A stretch of DNA of 64,000 bases, taken from the NCBI GenBank assembly GCA_019925095.2, contig JAHHIN020000030.1:7285501-7349500 (forward strand). The letters are read 5' to 3'. The notes beneath the pieces are model-generated. The model did no database searches and had not been told where the DNA came from. It worked only from the letters and a program-made list of their open reading frames with translations. Source of the stretch: Dendrolimus kikuchii (lineage: Eukaryota; Arthropoda; Insecta; Lepidoptera; Lasiocampidae). Positions 11,524 through 22,663 of this stretch are shown one piece after another; the first letter of the stretch is position 1; each line of letters begins with the position of its first letter. The position numbers and the translations under genes were made by a program.

Positions 11524-11800
11524 TATAATATAAAATTATTAGAGCTAGGCATATTCCTGAAGAATTTCTTGCGCCACTTCTTCTCGTTTCGAAGTGGTGG
11601 TGAATTAGATTAGGCTCCCATAGAGCAAATAATAAACATAAAATTAAAACTATTTCATTAAAATGAACAAGTTGGTGGTAGGCTAAATATAACTTTCACA
11701 ATACTGACAATGTCGGAATAATAAAAATTCAAATAATTACCGCGCTTAAAACCGTCAAAACCTAGTCTTATTACGTATACTAGTCGCGAAAATATTAAAT
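11524..11800 (+). repeat. Penelope-like element 3' remnant
   Basis: 'ttattagagctaggcat', 'gcgccacttcttctc' and 'ttaccgcgcttaaaaccgt' match the right arm of the Penelope-like inverted repeat at about 60075-60393. It carries no coding part. Confidence 0.65.
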
Positions 11801-11955
11801 GGAGTTTATTATTGTGGACCCCTATTTGCATCTCCTGGACCGTCAGATTTTGTTTTCGCTCTCGTAGTCCCCTTGAAGCTCGATATGGACCCCCGGGGGT
11901 CCGTACGGAACACTTTGAGGACCTGTGGTTTATAGTAACTTATTTAATTATCCAG

Positions 11956-12132
11956 AACAAACAACGGTGCTCCGGGGTATCCTAATCTTGAGGTCAAACT
12001 GAACACGGAGGTGGTACATGTCCAGTGGCCCCAAGACCCAAGAGAGAGGGTCAAAGTCACGACCAAAGATGGCACCGTATATACAGCTGATAATGTTATA
12101 ATTACTTTATCTGTCGGTGTGTTGAAGGAATG
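11956..12132 (+). CDS. Amine oxidase visible exon 3, with a frame break at its start
   Basis: The acceptor is atccag at 11950-11955 and the donor GTAAGT at 12133. The readable frame is NNGAPGYPNLEVKLNTEV ... DGTVYTADNVIITLSVGVLKE. The previous exon ends in phase 0, but this frame needs two carried-over bases. In phase 0 a stop is reached after nine codons. This is a one-base lesion or an unrecognised splice choice. Confidence 0.82.
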
Positions 12133-12235
12133 GTAAGTGTATGATTGATATAACAGCCGCCTACAAATTCGTCTGTGTTTATTTCTGAAATCCACTCTGT
12201 CCCTAAAATCTTTTCAGGAAAATTTCTATATAGAC

Positions 12236-12251
12236 GGGGGGGGGGGGGGGG
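12236..12251. repeat. Run of 16 G
   Basis: This is an uninterrupted G16 homopolymer in an intron. It is a likely site of length error in sequencing. Confidence 0.9.
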
Positions 12252-12533
12252 TATAGAAGGTATATCGCGTGGTGAGAGGCGGCATAATTTTAGAGTAGAC
12301 TAGATGTTTTTTTGGTTGCGGATCGAATTCAGTTTTTTTGTTTGATAAAATAAAATATTTGTTTCAATAAGAAATGCATTAATTAAAATGTACCTAACCT
12401 AACCAAATCATAATTTGCAGTAAACCTGCGAAAAATATAAATGTGTGCAGGGACACATAGAGCTGAATTCATTCATTTGTTACACTTGTCCCTTGAAGTT
12501 TCACTTCTACTATGGGTCCCAGGACACATTTCG

Positions 12534-12793
12534 TTTTTTTTTTATTGCATGAGTACAATAGACAGGTAGACGGCCCACTTGATGAAAAACGGTTACCATC
12601 ACTCTCTAAAGGGAGACTGGAACTTGGCCACACAACTCAAGGTTGTTATGGCGGTATACTATAGACCAGGGGTGGTAGCCATCCATATGGGCAAATACCC
12701 TACCACCTGGCCGTGGGTTGTTTTGTCACCTCTTACGACAGTTCGCCCCAACGCAGGAAGTTGTATTCTCTCTCCGTTTCAGCACGGATATAT
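12534..12793 (-). repeat. SINE-like repeat (family A)
   Basis: A T-run, then 'gacaggtagacggcccactt', 'taccctaccacctgg' and the promoter-distal 'ctctccgtttcagcacggat'. It is a diverged copy with an internal deletion. Confidence 0.68.
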
Positions 12794-13154
12794 TATTATT
12801 TATTTATTTGAAGACAACACAGTCGAATGCATATTAATAAAACACACAATAATGTTATTAGTAAAAAAAAATCCTTCTGTCTATGTTAGTAATTAATGAC
12901 TAGTACTGATTTAGTTCTCTTAATTAAAAACCAAATCAGTGGGCAGTCAAATTTATCAGCTCTTCCCTTCAGAATGCTGTTGCTGCCACCACGCAATCTG
13001 CTTAGTATTTAGTTAGTTTAGTTATTTAGTTATATCTTACCCACCCTGAATTTGGTTTACTATCGATTTGAATGTGACATAAGTTCCATACAAGTAAATT
13101 CAAAGTTCAAGCGATGGTAAAGCAAGTATAGGAACCGGCTATAGCCGGATAAAA

Positions 13155-13214
13155 GGTTAGCCTTGACTTATAAGTCAAGGTTAACCTTTCTTGACTTATA
13201 AGTCAAGGCTAACC
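13155..13214. repeat. Paired perfect palindromes in an intron
   Basis: CCTTGACTTATAAGTCAAGG (20 bp, perfect palindrome) sits in a longer near-palindrome at 13155-13186. A second copy of its core is at 13191-13214. It ends 25 bp before visible exon 4 and could form a hairpin in the transcript. Confidence 0.9.
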
Positions 13215-13238
13215 TTTCACACAGGTATTCTTTTTCAG

Positions 13239-13341
13239 CTATCATTCTCTATTCACACCAATGTTACCAGATGCAAAAATTAAAGCAATCGAACATATTT
13301 CAATTGGTGTTATGGATAAAATTATTTTGTGTTTTGATCAG
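13239..13341 (+). CDS. Amine oxidase visible exon 4
   Basis: The acceptor is tttttcag ending at 13238 and the donor GTAATT at 13342. One base completes the codon begun by exon 3, then YHSLFTPMLPDAKIKAIEHIS and GVMDKIILCFDQ follow, the well-conserved LFTP...KIKAI block of polyamine oxidases. It ends in phase 0. Confidence 0.9.
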
Positions 13342-13359
13342 GTAATTATTAACAATATA

Positions 13360-13832
13360 CAGTGTAACCTCTATATAACGACACTTAAAGGAATGTGCAT
13401 TTTATGGCGTTATAGAGAGTTGTCGTTAAATGGAGAGATGTCTGTTATTTTTGTCTGGCGTCTTTTGCTGCACCAGTAATTTTGCTGTATTTTTTACCTA
13501 TTTTATTCATATCTTGGATAAAGAAAGTACTAAGAAATTTCGGTATTTCGAAATTTCTTAGAAACTTCGGTATGCACGATGCCGACAGTCGAGTTTAAAT
13601 TACGGGCTAGAATAATAAAGCGATAAAAGAGCGTACACAGTTGCGCAGTTTTGACTAATTTTGGCAACTTAAAAGGTACTTTTTATTACTTAATTGTTGT
13701 CGTTATTGAGAGTGGGTGAAATGCGATATAGTGTGTCGTTGTATGGAAGACAAGCTAAACCAACCAAAGCCAAGTGATTTCGACCCCTAAGTGAGTTTTT
13801 AAATCCCGTGACGTTACATGGAGTTTACACTG
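13360..13832. mobile_element. MITE of Tc1/mariner-pogo type
   Basis: The left end is CAGTGTAACCTCTATATAAC, and the right end read inward is CAGTGTAAACTCCATGTAAC. TA flanks both ends. It is 473 bp with no transposase and starts 18 bp past the donor of exon 4. Confidence 0.78.
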
Positions 13833-13979
13833 TATATAGTTTTTATCTATATTCGTATAAGGTTCTCGGTATAGAAATTTTATGAGGAGTGAAATACAAT
13901 TGTAACTCAAAACATGTTTTTTTTCTCATGCTTTTAAACCACACCTCAATCGCTCAAGCGTTTTTTGTCAATAAAGAGA

Positions 13980-14250
13980 TTTAAGTGTTAATCTGTTATG
14001 TTAATGTTCACCTCTTCTACAATAAGTTTGCTTATCGAGATGAGTTTTAGCAAAATTACTATTATACTTCTGTTAGGCGCTTTGATATCGCTTTTATAAT
14101 TTTGATCTTTAATTAATATGTTGTGCTATGTGTGTATTTTGTACTGGCTAAATAGTTATGTCTGTCTGTATGTTTTTCTTGTCACCCGATTCGGCCGCAT
14201 TCGGCCGCTGTCGTCGCGCACATGCACATGTTTTTTAATGTAGGAGAAAC
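13980..14250 (+). repeat. Interspersed repeat F
   Basis: 'aagtgttaatctg', 'gttaatgttcacctct', 'atctttaattaatatg' and 'aaatagttat' recur in the same order at 37385-37890. The type is unknown and there is no ORF of note. Confidence 0.6.
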
Positions 14251-14515
14251 CTCCAGCTGTGCGTCGGAGTTGATACGCTTTTTTATTAAATATATTACTT
14301 ACTAGTATTGCCAGCGAAGATTCGTTGGTGTTGCCATTCATGCAATGACGATGTAAACGTAGTATATTGCCTGTATATGAGTTTTTGAAAATTGGATAAG
14401 TATTTCTATCCATTCCTTTAACCAACTTTTGAAGGTGCACTATCTAAGTATATAAAGTGTTTATTGTTTGTTTTGTATGTCTATGTACGTATATATTTTT
14501 ATAACTATAATATAT

Positions 14516-15327
14516 TGTTACGACCGAGGTGCCGACAAAAGTGGATTCACACCTGCATACCATAAAAACACACTTTATTACCTTTCCGCATTTGCACTTC
14601 TTTTGTTTACTTTGTGTTTAAAATTTGTGATTAGAAAACAGCCCATTGTGTATTGTAATCTTTTATGGCAGTCATTAGCCAGGTGTGTGTCGGACTGATT
14701 CTAAGAAATTCAGTCCACGCGGTCGAGCAGATATATTGTATTTGTACAGTATAAAGCAATGCCCCAATGGAGGGATGAGGCAGTCGAGCGATAACCAGCC
14801 GCGAGGCAAGACTTGTGTACATTCGGTAATCTATTTAGTGACGGACTTTGCGCGTGTTATTGAATCGTGCATTACGTTTGCACTGGTTGTGTTCAGTTAT
14901 TTTTTGTTTCATTTTTTTATTTATTGCTGGAGCTCAGCAGACAGGCAGACGGTCCACTTGATGGAAAGCGGTTACCATCGCCTATAGACATTTGCAACAC
15001 CAAAGGTGCTACAAATGCGCTGCTGCTCTTTTAAGGGAGACTGGAACCTGGTCACTAATGCCGGAACACAACTCATGGTTGTTATGGCGACATACTTTAG
15101 ACCAGGGGTGGTAGCCATCCAGTCGGGCAAATGCCCTACCACCTGGCTGTGGGTTGTTTTGTCGCCTCTTACAACTGGCCGCCCGGCCGCAGGAAAATTG
15201 TATTCTTTCTCCGTTCCTGCACGGATAAAAGTTATATTTGTACCTGTGTTATACGTGTTTGTATAGTTCTAATAAATTCTATAATAATTCCAACGGCATT
15301 TTAATTCGAGTCCTGCAACTCGTAACA
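14516..15327. mobile_element. Solo LTR, 812 bp, with ATAT target duplication
   Basis: It starts TGTTACGACC and ends CTCGTAACA, so the ends form a 7 bp inverted repeat TGTTACG/CGTAACA. ATAT flanks both sides. An AATAAA-like signal occurs near 15270. A family A SINE-like copy is nested inside (14903-15232). No internal coding domain is present, so this is a solo LTR. Confidence 0.72.
14903..15232 (-). repeat. SINE-like repeat (family A), near full length, nested in the solo LTR
   Basis: Read on the minus strand it runs from 'ttttatccgtgcaggaac' through 'ccaggttccagtctccc' (B-box-like) to 'ctgctgagctccagcaata' and an A-rich tail. This is one of the two longest copies. Confidence 0.78.
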
Positions 15328-15547
15328 ATATGTATAATAATTATTTTATAATTATATTAGCATCTATTTCAACTGCTCGCCAACGCTATCTATGCAATTA
15401 GATCTTGTCCATCCAAAGGTTGCCTGGAAGAGATTGTTTTTAGCAATATGGCCGCCTATTGTATTACCTTTTAGTATGTAAGTTTATTGTGTATTTTTTT
15501 CCCCTGTAATGTTGGTGTACAATAAGAGTATTGTATTGTATTTTAAG

Positions 15548-15715
15548 GTCTGGTGGAAAGGTGATCAGATGTTTAATACTTTTCAATAGAAGACAGAAGA
15601 CAAGAGGAAAGTTGGGAGGGAGGATTTTTGGACTACCAAGATATTAGGTGTCAGTTGTCCAAAAGGCTCAAGAAACACGGTCACATTTTGGACTAGTGGA
15701 GAAATCGCCAAAATC
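15548..15715 (+). CDS. Amine oxidase visible exon 5, with in-frame TAG
   Basis: The acceptor is ttttaag ending at 15547 and the donor GTAAGT at 15716. It encodes VWWKGDQMFNTFQ, then TAG (15587-15589), then KTEDKRKV and TVTFWTSGEIAKI. The TAG stands where family members usually have an aromatic residue, consistent with TGG to TAG. It starts and ends in phase 0. Confidence 0.85.
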
Positions 15716-16214
15716 GTAAGTATCCTTAACTATTATCCGACCAGGCCAGGTAGACGAATGTCTACTCTCTCTCTGTGTCGGGTTACGATAGTAAATGATT
15801 ATGGTCATTAATTTTACTTGTTTCATCTAATTATATTTTTAGTACTAATTTTGTAATTAACTATTTGAGCCAATTTTTTATTTTTATTATATAAATTATT
15901 TTTTAGTGGAAACTTGATTGATATATGTATTAATTTTGTGTTTTATATTTAAGAATATTAATTATTGTATGTCTCCCAAACAAATTAAATAAATAAATAC
16001 TAATACTAGTCAACCGAGCTAACTAGACGAACGCGTGGAATGCGGCTATCGGCGATATGGAATCGTTATTTCGTATAGTTTATTATTTGGCCCTAAAAGC
16101 CCAATTGAAATATTCAGCCCGTATATACAGCGAGAACTTTTCTATTTCTGAAGCCAGTTTAATTATTCTTGCGCTGGTTCATTATAGTAGTGTCCTGTAT
16201 AAATTCAGGTCTTT
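15716..16214 (+). other. Intron without recognised content
   Basis: AT-rich DNA with no coding motif or clear repeat seen. Confidence 0.5.
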
Positions 16215-16470
16215 ATTTCTTCCGTTTTTTTTATTTTTTTATAAGCTTGAGTTCAACAGACAGGCAGACGGCCCACTTGATAGCAAACGGTTACCATCGC
16301 CTATGGACATTTGTTCCGGCATTAGTAACCAGGTTCCAGTCTCCCTTAAGAGGGCAGTAGCGCCTTTGTAGCATCTTTGGTGTTGCAAATGTCCATAGGC
16401 TATGGTAACCGCTTTCCATCAAGTGGGCCGCCTGCCTGTCTGCTGAACTCCTGCAATAAAAAAAAAGGAG
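16215..16470. repeat. Head-to-head pair of SINE-like fragments
   Basis: A minus-oriented 3' end (T-run, 'cagacggcccactt', 'ccatcgcctatggacatttg') is joined at about 16311 to a plus-oriented copy ('gttccggcattagtaacc' to 'ctcctgcaataaaaaa'). About 60 bp at the outer ends are inverted repeats. Confidence 0.75.
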
Positions 16471-16761
16471 AAAGATTTATATTTTTGTATGTTTGTAACG
16501 AATAAACTCAAAAACTACTGGACCGATTTCAAAAATTCTTTCACCATTCAAATGTTACATTATCCTTGATTAATATAGGCTTTATTAGGGATCCCTACTG
16601 AAACTTCAACAGTGTAACCCATCAACCTAAATAAAATACTTGGCGTTGGAATCGGGTTCTACGATTTTGCATAAAATTTTGTGTGTGTGAGGTGGCGCTG
16701 GAATAGGGTTCTAGATTTTTATTTTTTCAGGGCAGGACAACGTCTACCGAGACCGCTAGTC

Positions 16762-17230
16762 CCTATTAATATTATAAATGCGAAAGTAACTCTTGTCTGT
16801 CTGTTCCGTTTTCACGGAAAAACTACTGGACCGTTTTGGCTGAAACTCAGTATCTATATATTTTCGATGCCAAGGATGAACATAGGATACTTTTTATTCC
16901 GAAAAATGGGAAAGTTTCCGGGATAAAAATGTATAATATATTTGTCTCTCTGTTTGTTATGCTTTTACGGAAAACTACACGACCGCTTTGGCTGAAACTC
17001 AGTATCTATATATTTTTGATGTCAAGGATGAACATAGAATACTTTTTATCCGGAAAAATGGGATAGTTTCCGGGATAAAAGTGTATAATATATTTGTCTC
17101 TCTGTTTGTTATGCTTTTACGGAAAAACTACTGGACCGATTTAGCTGAAATTCGGTATATAAGTATATGTAATTTTAATACCGAGGGTAGACAAGGGATA
17201 CTTTTCATTCCGGATAATGGGATAAGTTTG
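16762..17230 (+). repeat. Interspersed repeat D with 152 bp tandem units
   Basis: Blocks 'ctactggaccgttttggctg', 'cagtatctatatatttt' and 'gtttccgggataaaa' recur with a 152 bp period about three times. A shorter relative lies at 38613-38990. A Helitron-like 3' end (CTAG at 16756-16759) adjoins it. Confidence 0.7.
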
Positions 17231-17359
17231 GGGATAGATTTATGTAAAGATTATCCCAGAAAGTGGGATAGATTATCATTTTGTGATTTGCCATTTTCGT
17301 CATTTTGGTTAATTTGGTCGATTTGGTCGATGTGATCGATTGGATTGATTTGGTCATTT

Positions 17360-17981
17360 TGGTGTACATGTAGGAATCGTCTTTGTTATTATAAAATAAC
17401 CATATGACAGAAGTAGTCAATAACCGGATAGTGTTCTTTCATGTAGTAATCGGAAGTCGTTTAACCGGATGTCAACGTAGAAGCATTTATTATTAAGCTA
17501 ACGGATATCGGAAACGGAGTAACCGGATGTTGGAAGTTAATACGTATAGCGGAAGTTGGTTTTATGAAGGAAGCGTAACGGAAGTGGCGCCACAGCATTA
17601 CCGGATGGTGTCACTGCGGCGCGCTACGAGGACCTTTTAAATACGCGATGTTCGGGCAGGGGAGGGGCAGTTTACGAGTCTACAACCAAGTCTACGACCG
17701 ATAGTCTTGCATCGATAGTCTTGGACGAGGAGCACATAATATATTGTGGTCGATAATTACTGCTTGATAATCACAGTATTCTCGAAGGGCAAATTGCTGC
17801 TCGACACCTGACAAGCGTGGATGCAACTCTTGGAGTTATCTAATATTTCTGTGTATTATTTTGCACTATTTAATATCGTAATTGTAATAATTATAGTGTA
17901 ATAAACTTTGATTATAGTATTTCAGATTATTATTATGTTATTCTCGAAGCGTCATTCGTTCGCTCCCGGCGTGAACCCGAC
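17360..17981 (+). mobile_element. Possible LTR fragment or solo LTR
   Basis: The block ends TTCATTCG...ACCCGACA, has 'aataaa' near 17901 and repeated 'accggat' motifs, and looks like the U3-R-U5 of an LTR. The left limit is uncertain and I found no target duplication. Confidence 0.3.
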
Positions 17982-17993
17982 ATACATATAGCA

Positions 17994-20900
17994 ACCTTAT
18001 TAATGGGTGTGTTCTTCAGAAAATAGCGCTCGATAGCTTTCATAAGCAAAATGGTGACCGCTAAATATTAGGTACATTCTGCAGTACTGGCCATTTAAAA
18101 TAAATATTTTTGTTTGGCTAAGATATATAATTTCAAATTAATTTTACTTTGAAAACACGAAATTCTTTTTTAAAAATTAGTCATTTATTTATTGATAAGT
18201 GTTATGTTTTCTTCGCATTTGAATCTTTTTCGTCATCATGGATAGTTAAAAATTCGAGTACATATGGAATAAGAGTACCGTCGTGGCAGCAACGCGGCAA
18301 GAGCGACAAGCAACATCAACGACCTTTATGAGCGAACACTACAATGAACGCACTACTTGTTATTGGTTTGCCCGCTTCCATTCTGGAAATTTCGACCTTT
18401 TTTTTATAGCTGGAGTACAGCAGACAGGCTGACGGCCCACCTGATGGAAAGCAGTTACTGTCGCTTATGGACATTTGCAACACCAGAGATTTCATCAACC
18501 CGCTGCCAGCCTCGAAGAAATTTTATGACACCCTTTTTGAAAAAGGTTCTACAGAACCGTTGCGTACATGAGCGAAGCGGCTTAAGGAAGTGGGGGTGAA
18601 ATCCCAACACATGGCGAGCGGTTTGATGGTAGAAAGAGGACGAATACACCATTCTATACAGTTCTTCCGAATACTCCCCGTTATACAGTCAGTAGAATAC
18701 ATAGAGAGAAGCGAAGTCTCTCATAAGGCCAAGCCTATCTAGACCATCTGTGAGTGTGGAATCATCAACAATGTGAATGGCTCGACGTTGAATACAGTCT
18801 AGGGGATCGAGTTGGTAGCCAGGTGCTCCAGCCCAAAAGTGTGAGCAGTACTCCATATGCGGGCTCACCTGGGTTTTACAAAGCACAAAGCGTTGCCGCG
18901 GTGTGAAATACTGCTTGGACCCGTTTAACATTCCCAGCTTCTTAGAGGCGAGTTTTGCCTTGCCTTCAAGATGGCCCCTGAACATCGTTCGCGATGTCAA
19001 CACTGAGGATCCCAATACTCTTGGTGGTGGTAAGGGGAGTTCCTTGGAACTGAAGCGATTGCTCGAATGGAGTTTTTTTGGCAGAGAATACGTAGACCTA
19101 TGTCTTCTTGGGGTTGAAATGGACAAGGTTTTGTCTCCCCCATTCAGAGACTCACTCTAAGGAATACTCTACTTCAGATACAAATCTAACCCAACTTTCC
19201 TCCATAAATGATCGACGGAAGTTTGCACGACCAGAGTACTGCGCATCGCCTGTGCTATCATCCGCATTGGAATGAATGTTGCGAATAGACAACATATCAT
19301 TGATATGTAAGAAGAACAACGTTGGCGATAGCACACAACCCTGGGGCACACCAGCGTTGATGGGCTTGAAACTTGAGCAACAACCGTCGACAACGACTTG
19401 AATGCTGCGCTCATCAAAAAAGCTGGATATCCAGGTGCAAGGCCCTTCGGGTATCCCAAACGATGGCCGCTCCGATAGAAGAGCCCTGTGCCAGACCCGG
19501 TCGAAGGCCTTAGCAATATCTAGAATTCTAGACTAACTGCCAGTGCTTCCCCTTTGCTCTCAATGGCTTCAGCCCAACGGTGGGTTAGGTAAACCAAGAG
19601 ATCCCGAACTGAGCGACCGTGGCGGAAGCCGTATTGCCGATCGTTTAGCAGCTGGGAATCTTCGAGGTAACACAAGAGCTGCGTGTTGATAATACGCTCC
19701 ATCACCATTGAGAGCAAAAAGGTTATTGTTATAGGCCTATTCGACGTGTCTGTTACGTCCCCTTTTTTGGGGGCAAGGTGTACATGGGCAATCTTACACG
19801 AAGCGAGGACACAACCCTTGTAGTAAGAGAGAGTGAAAAGTCGGGCAAGGACTGGCTGGGGACAGCTCAGCTAAACACGTCTGCAGCACAATGGCAGGAT
19901 TGCCATCAGGGCCAGAAGACTTTTTGACGTCGAGGGAGAGGAGAGCACATCGGACTGCTTTTTGAGTAAAGCGCACCTCCGACATTCTAGACTCACACTC
20001 AGGGATTGTAGGTGGAGTTTCTCCTATGTCTCAAGAGTTGAATTGGCCGCAAAGATTTCATCCAGAAGATTGACTTTATCTTTGGCGGCGTGTACCAGAC
20101 GGTCGTCCACTGTGCGCAGAGGTGGAAGAGAAGCCCGACAAAAGTTTCCTTGGACAGCTTTGGCGAGGGCATAAAAAGCTCTAGTCCCAGAAGAGTGGCT
20201 AGAGAGGCGCTCACCAATTCTGCCGATGTGATCGAATTTTGCTCTTGCGAGCTGTTTTTTGAGGGACCTGGGGGCGGCATTGTATCACTTTTTCAGGTCA
20301 GAGGAACTTGGAGCCTGACGAGCCCGCGCTGCAGTCCAGGCTGGATAAGCCTGTTTCTTTAGCTTTACAGCTTCACTGCTGTGCTTATTGAACCATTGTG
20401 GTTTACTCGTACCACCGATAGGTACAGTTGAGTTTGGAATTAAACATGTTATTCGCTGCAGTACTACATCGGCGATCCAGTCTGTGCTCGGATCAGAAGC
20501 TTCCGACGAGAAACATAACTGCCTCCATGGGTAGGATGCATAGAATTCACGGAGTCCATCCCAATCTGCTGACCTGTATCACCACACCTTCCGTCGTCCA
20601 GCGGGACGAGTCCGATCGGGAATAGGAAGGGGCACCACCAAAGATACCAGACAATGATCAGAGGTTCCCAGTGGAGCACTGATGGAGATCTGGTAGTTCT
20701 CCGGGTGTATGGTCAGCAGAAGATCCAGCAAAGAAGACTCATGATCCACTCTATCCGGTATTCGGGTAAACTCCGTAATCACCTGAGTGAATCCATTGGC
20801 GAGAGCAAATTCGTAGGCAGTAGTCCCTGACAGATCAGTTCTCGGGGAACCCAACCACTCAGCGTAATGAGCATTAAAATTCTCGAGTATGACTACCTCT

Positions 20901-21404
20901 GCAAAAGGATACTGCCCAAAAACTTTGTCGGTCACCTCATGAACGAGTTCAAAAAAGCGAGCTGTTTCAGTCCTTGTGCATTCCCTGCCATGGGACCGAT
21001 ATAAGCACGCATAGATCCGGGTGGAACCACCAAAATCTACGCGTACCTACAAGATGGAAATGGTGACGAATTGTGAAGCTTGCCACCACCCCTGTACCAT
21101 GAGGACCACGACCACTCTGCCAAGAGTGTGACGACGGAGAACAAGAAGAACAAGATGGAAATATCCCTATCTTCAAGGCCGTGGAGATTAGAATAAAAAA
21201 AAATATAATAAAATTAGGTTAACTTATTTCAGAAAAAAACGGCAGTTACATAGGCAAGGACCTAATAATAATTATTATTTGATTTTTTGTGAGTATTTTA
21301 TTTACATAAACTAACACCTGACGGTATTTTGTAATTTGTATTTTGTATTTGTATTTTAAATACATATACTTGAAACGCTGTATTTTGTATTTTATATTTC
21401 AATG
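17994..21404 (-). repeat. Right arm of the 3.4 kb inverted duplication
   Basis: This is the reverse complement of 3575-6984 with very few differences. Just outside it, 21405-21420 continues 'tattttgcccagccct', a hAT-like terminal motif (CAGGGCTGGGCAAAA in reverse) that is absent beside the left arm. It lies in the amine-oxidase intron between visible exons 5 and 6. Confidence 0.9.
18396..21179 (-). pseudogene. Broken LINE (Jockey/CR1-like), second copy
   Basis: This carries the same endonuclease and RT fragments in the same broken frames as 3800-6582, including the altered NADD box. Seen changes include Val to Ile in the thumb region, Pro to Arg near the NADD box, and one extra T near 20032. 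Sharing of disabling lesions means both copies descend from one dead insertion. Confidence 0.85.
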
Positions 21405-21617
21405 TATTTTGCCCAGCCCTGTTAACTATATATTTTAAAACACAATAAAGCATATTCATTCATTCAAAATTGGCATTGATACTTTTCATCAGGGAGATGG
21501 GATAGTTTGCGATATAAAATGAAGTGAATCTTCTCTGGAAAATAACCGCAAATAGCAGTAACATAAAATTTTTGTATAATGTAACCTGTGTTGTAGCCTC
21601 TAGTGATATATAAAACA

Positions 21618-21820
21618 CTAGCTGTCCAGGCAGACGTTGTTCTGCCCTGAAGAAATAAAATTTAGAACCTGATTGCAGCGCCACCTACCGGGTCCAATTG
21701 TGAATCTAAACCATCCTCGAATCCACTTGAACACATATAAAAAAATTCATTCAAATCGATCCAGCCGTTTAGGAGGAGTTCACTGTCAACACACGTACAG
21801 AAGAATTATATATATAAAGA
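21618..21820 (-). mobile_element. Helitron-like element (family 2), 203 bp
   Basis: On the minus strand it begins TCTTTATATATATAATTC at 21820 and ends CTAG at 21618. The hairpin GGCAGA...TCTGCC lies just inside the end. Flanking bases are A and T on the + strand, the Helitron target. Confidence 0.65.
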
Positions 21821-21975
21821 TATACAACCATCTGGAAAGACACAATCCTATATCTGAATTTCATTGGTATTGATCTTTAAGACTCTTAATATAGCAGGAA
21901 ATGCCTCCAAAATCACATAGAAAATATGCAGTGATTGATGTGTATAACTTTGTTGTTTTTGAATCTATTTTTTAG

Positions 21976-22079
21976 GTTGAAACATTGCCCGAACAAGTGG
22001 TTAGTACTAAATTGGCGTTGTTGAGGAAGTTTCTCGGATTGTATATCAAAAACATTCCAGAGCCTACTCGTATGATTAG
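21976..22079 (+). CDS. Amine oxidase visible exon 6
   Basis: The acceptor is ttttttag ending at 21975 and the donor GTATGT at 22080. It starts in phase 0 with VETLPEQVV and continues LLRKFLGLYIKNIPEPTRMI. It ends with two bases (AG) that pair with the next exon. Confidence 0.9.
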
Positions 22080-22101
22080 GTATGTAATAGTTATTTATGA
22101 T

Positions 22102-22205
22102 ACATACATAACTTCACGCCAGTTCCCTTGCGGGGTAGGCACGTACAACAGAGCGCCATTTAGGCTTATTCTTACACACCTCACTTGCTTCTTTATACCT
22201 TTGCT
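22102..22205 (+). repeat. Lepidopteran interspersed repeat B
   Basis: 'acttcacgccagttccctt' and 'gcggggtaggcacg' recur at 41277-41376. The sequence is common in lepidopteran genomes; its class is not assigned here. Confidence 0.7.
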
Positions 22206-22663
22206 TCTTCTATTTATGATACCATTGCGGTAAATTGGTTTTTACGAACGAGCAGACGAATGTACCGTAGACATAGGTTTGTAAAAACCAATGAAGAGAG
22301 TGCCCCGTATAGGGTGGAGGAGCGAGATGGAAGGCTCCTCCGTCTCAAAAGATATATAAATATGTCGACCCCTTGGCAACGCGAACGAAGTTTCGCCGGC
22401 AAATGTTAGTACAGTTTTACATACTATAATTCCGATCGGCAGTTTTAGTTTACGCAGATAAGGCGGATCTGTTTCCGACTTGCAAATAATCTATATTGAA
22501 CTTTATTTGCAAGAGCAAAAGGCAGAGTGTTGTTTACTATGCGTTCATAACTCTGTCCCGCTTACACGATTCGTACACTGTGGTGCGCTATTAAAATAGG
22601 TCTATTGCGTATGAATTATTAGATGTGTAGAACTGTATGTATACATTTATAATTATGTTGCAG

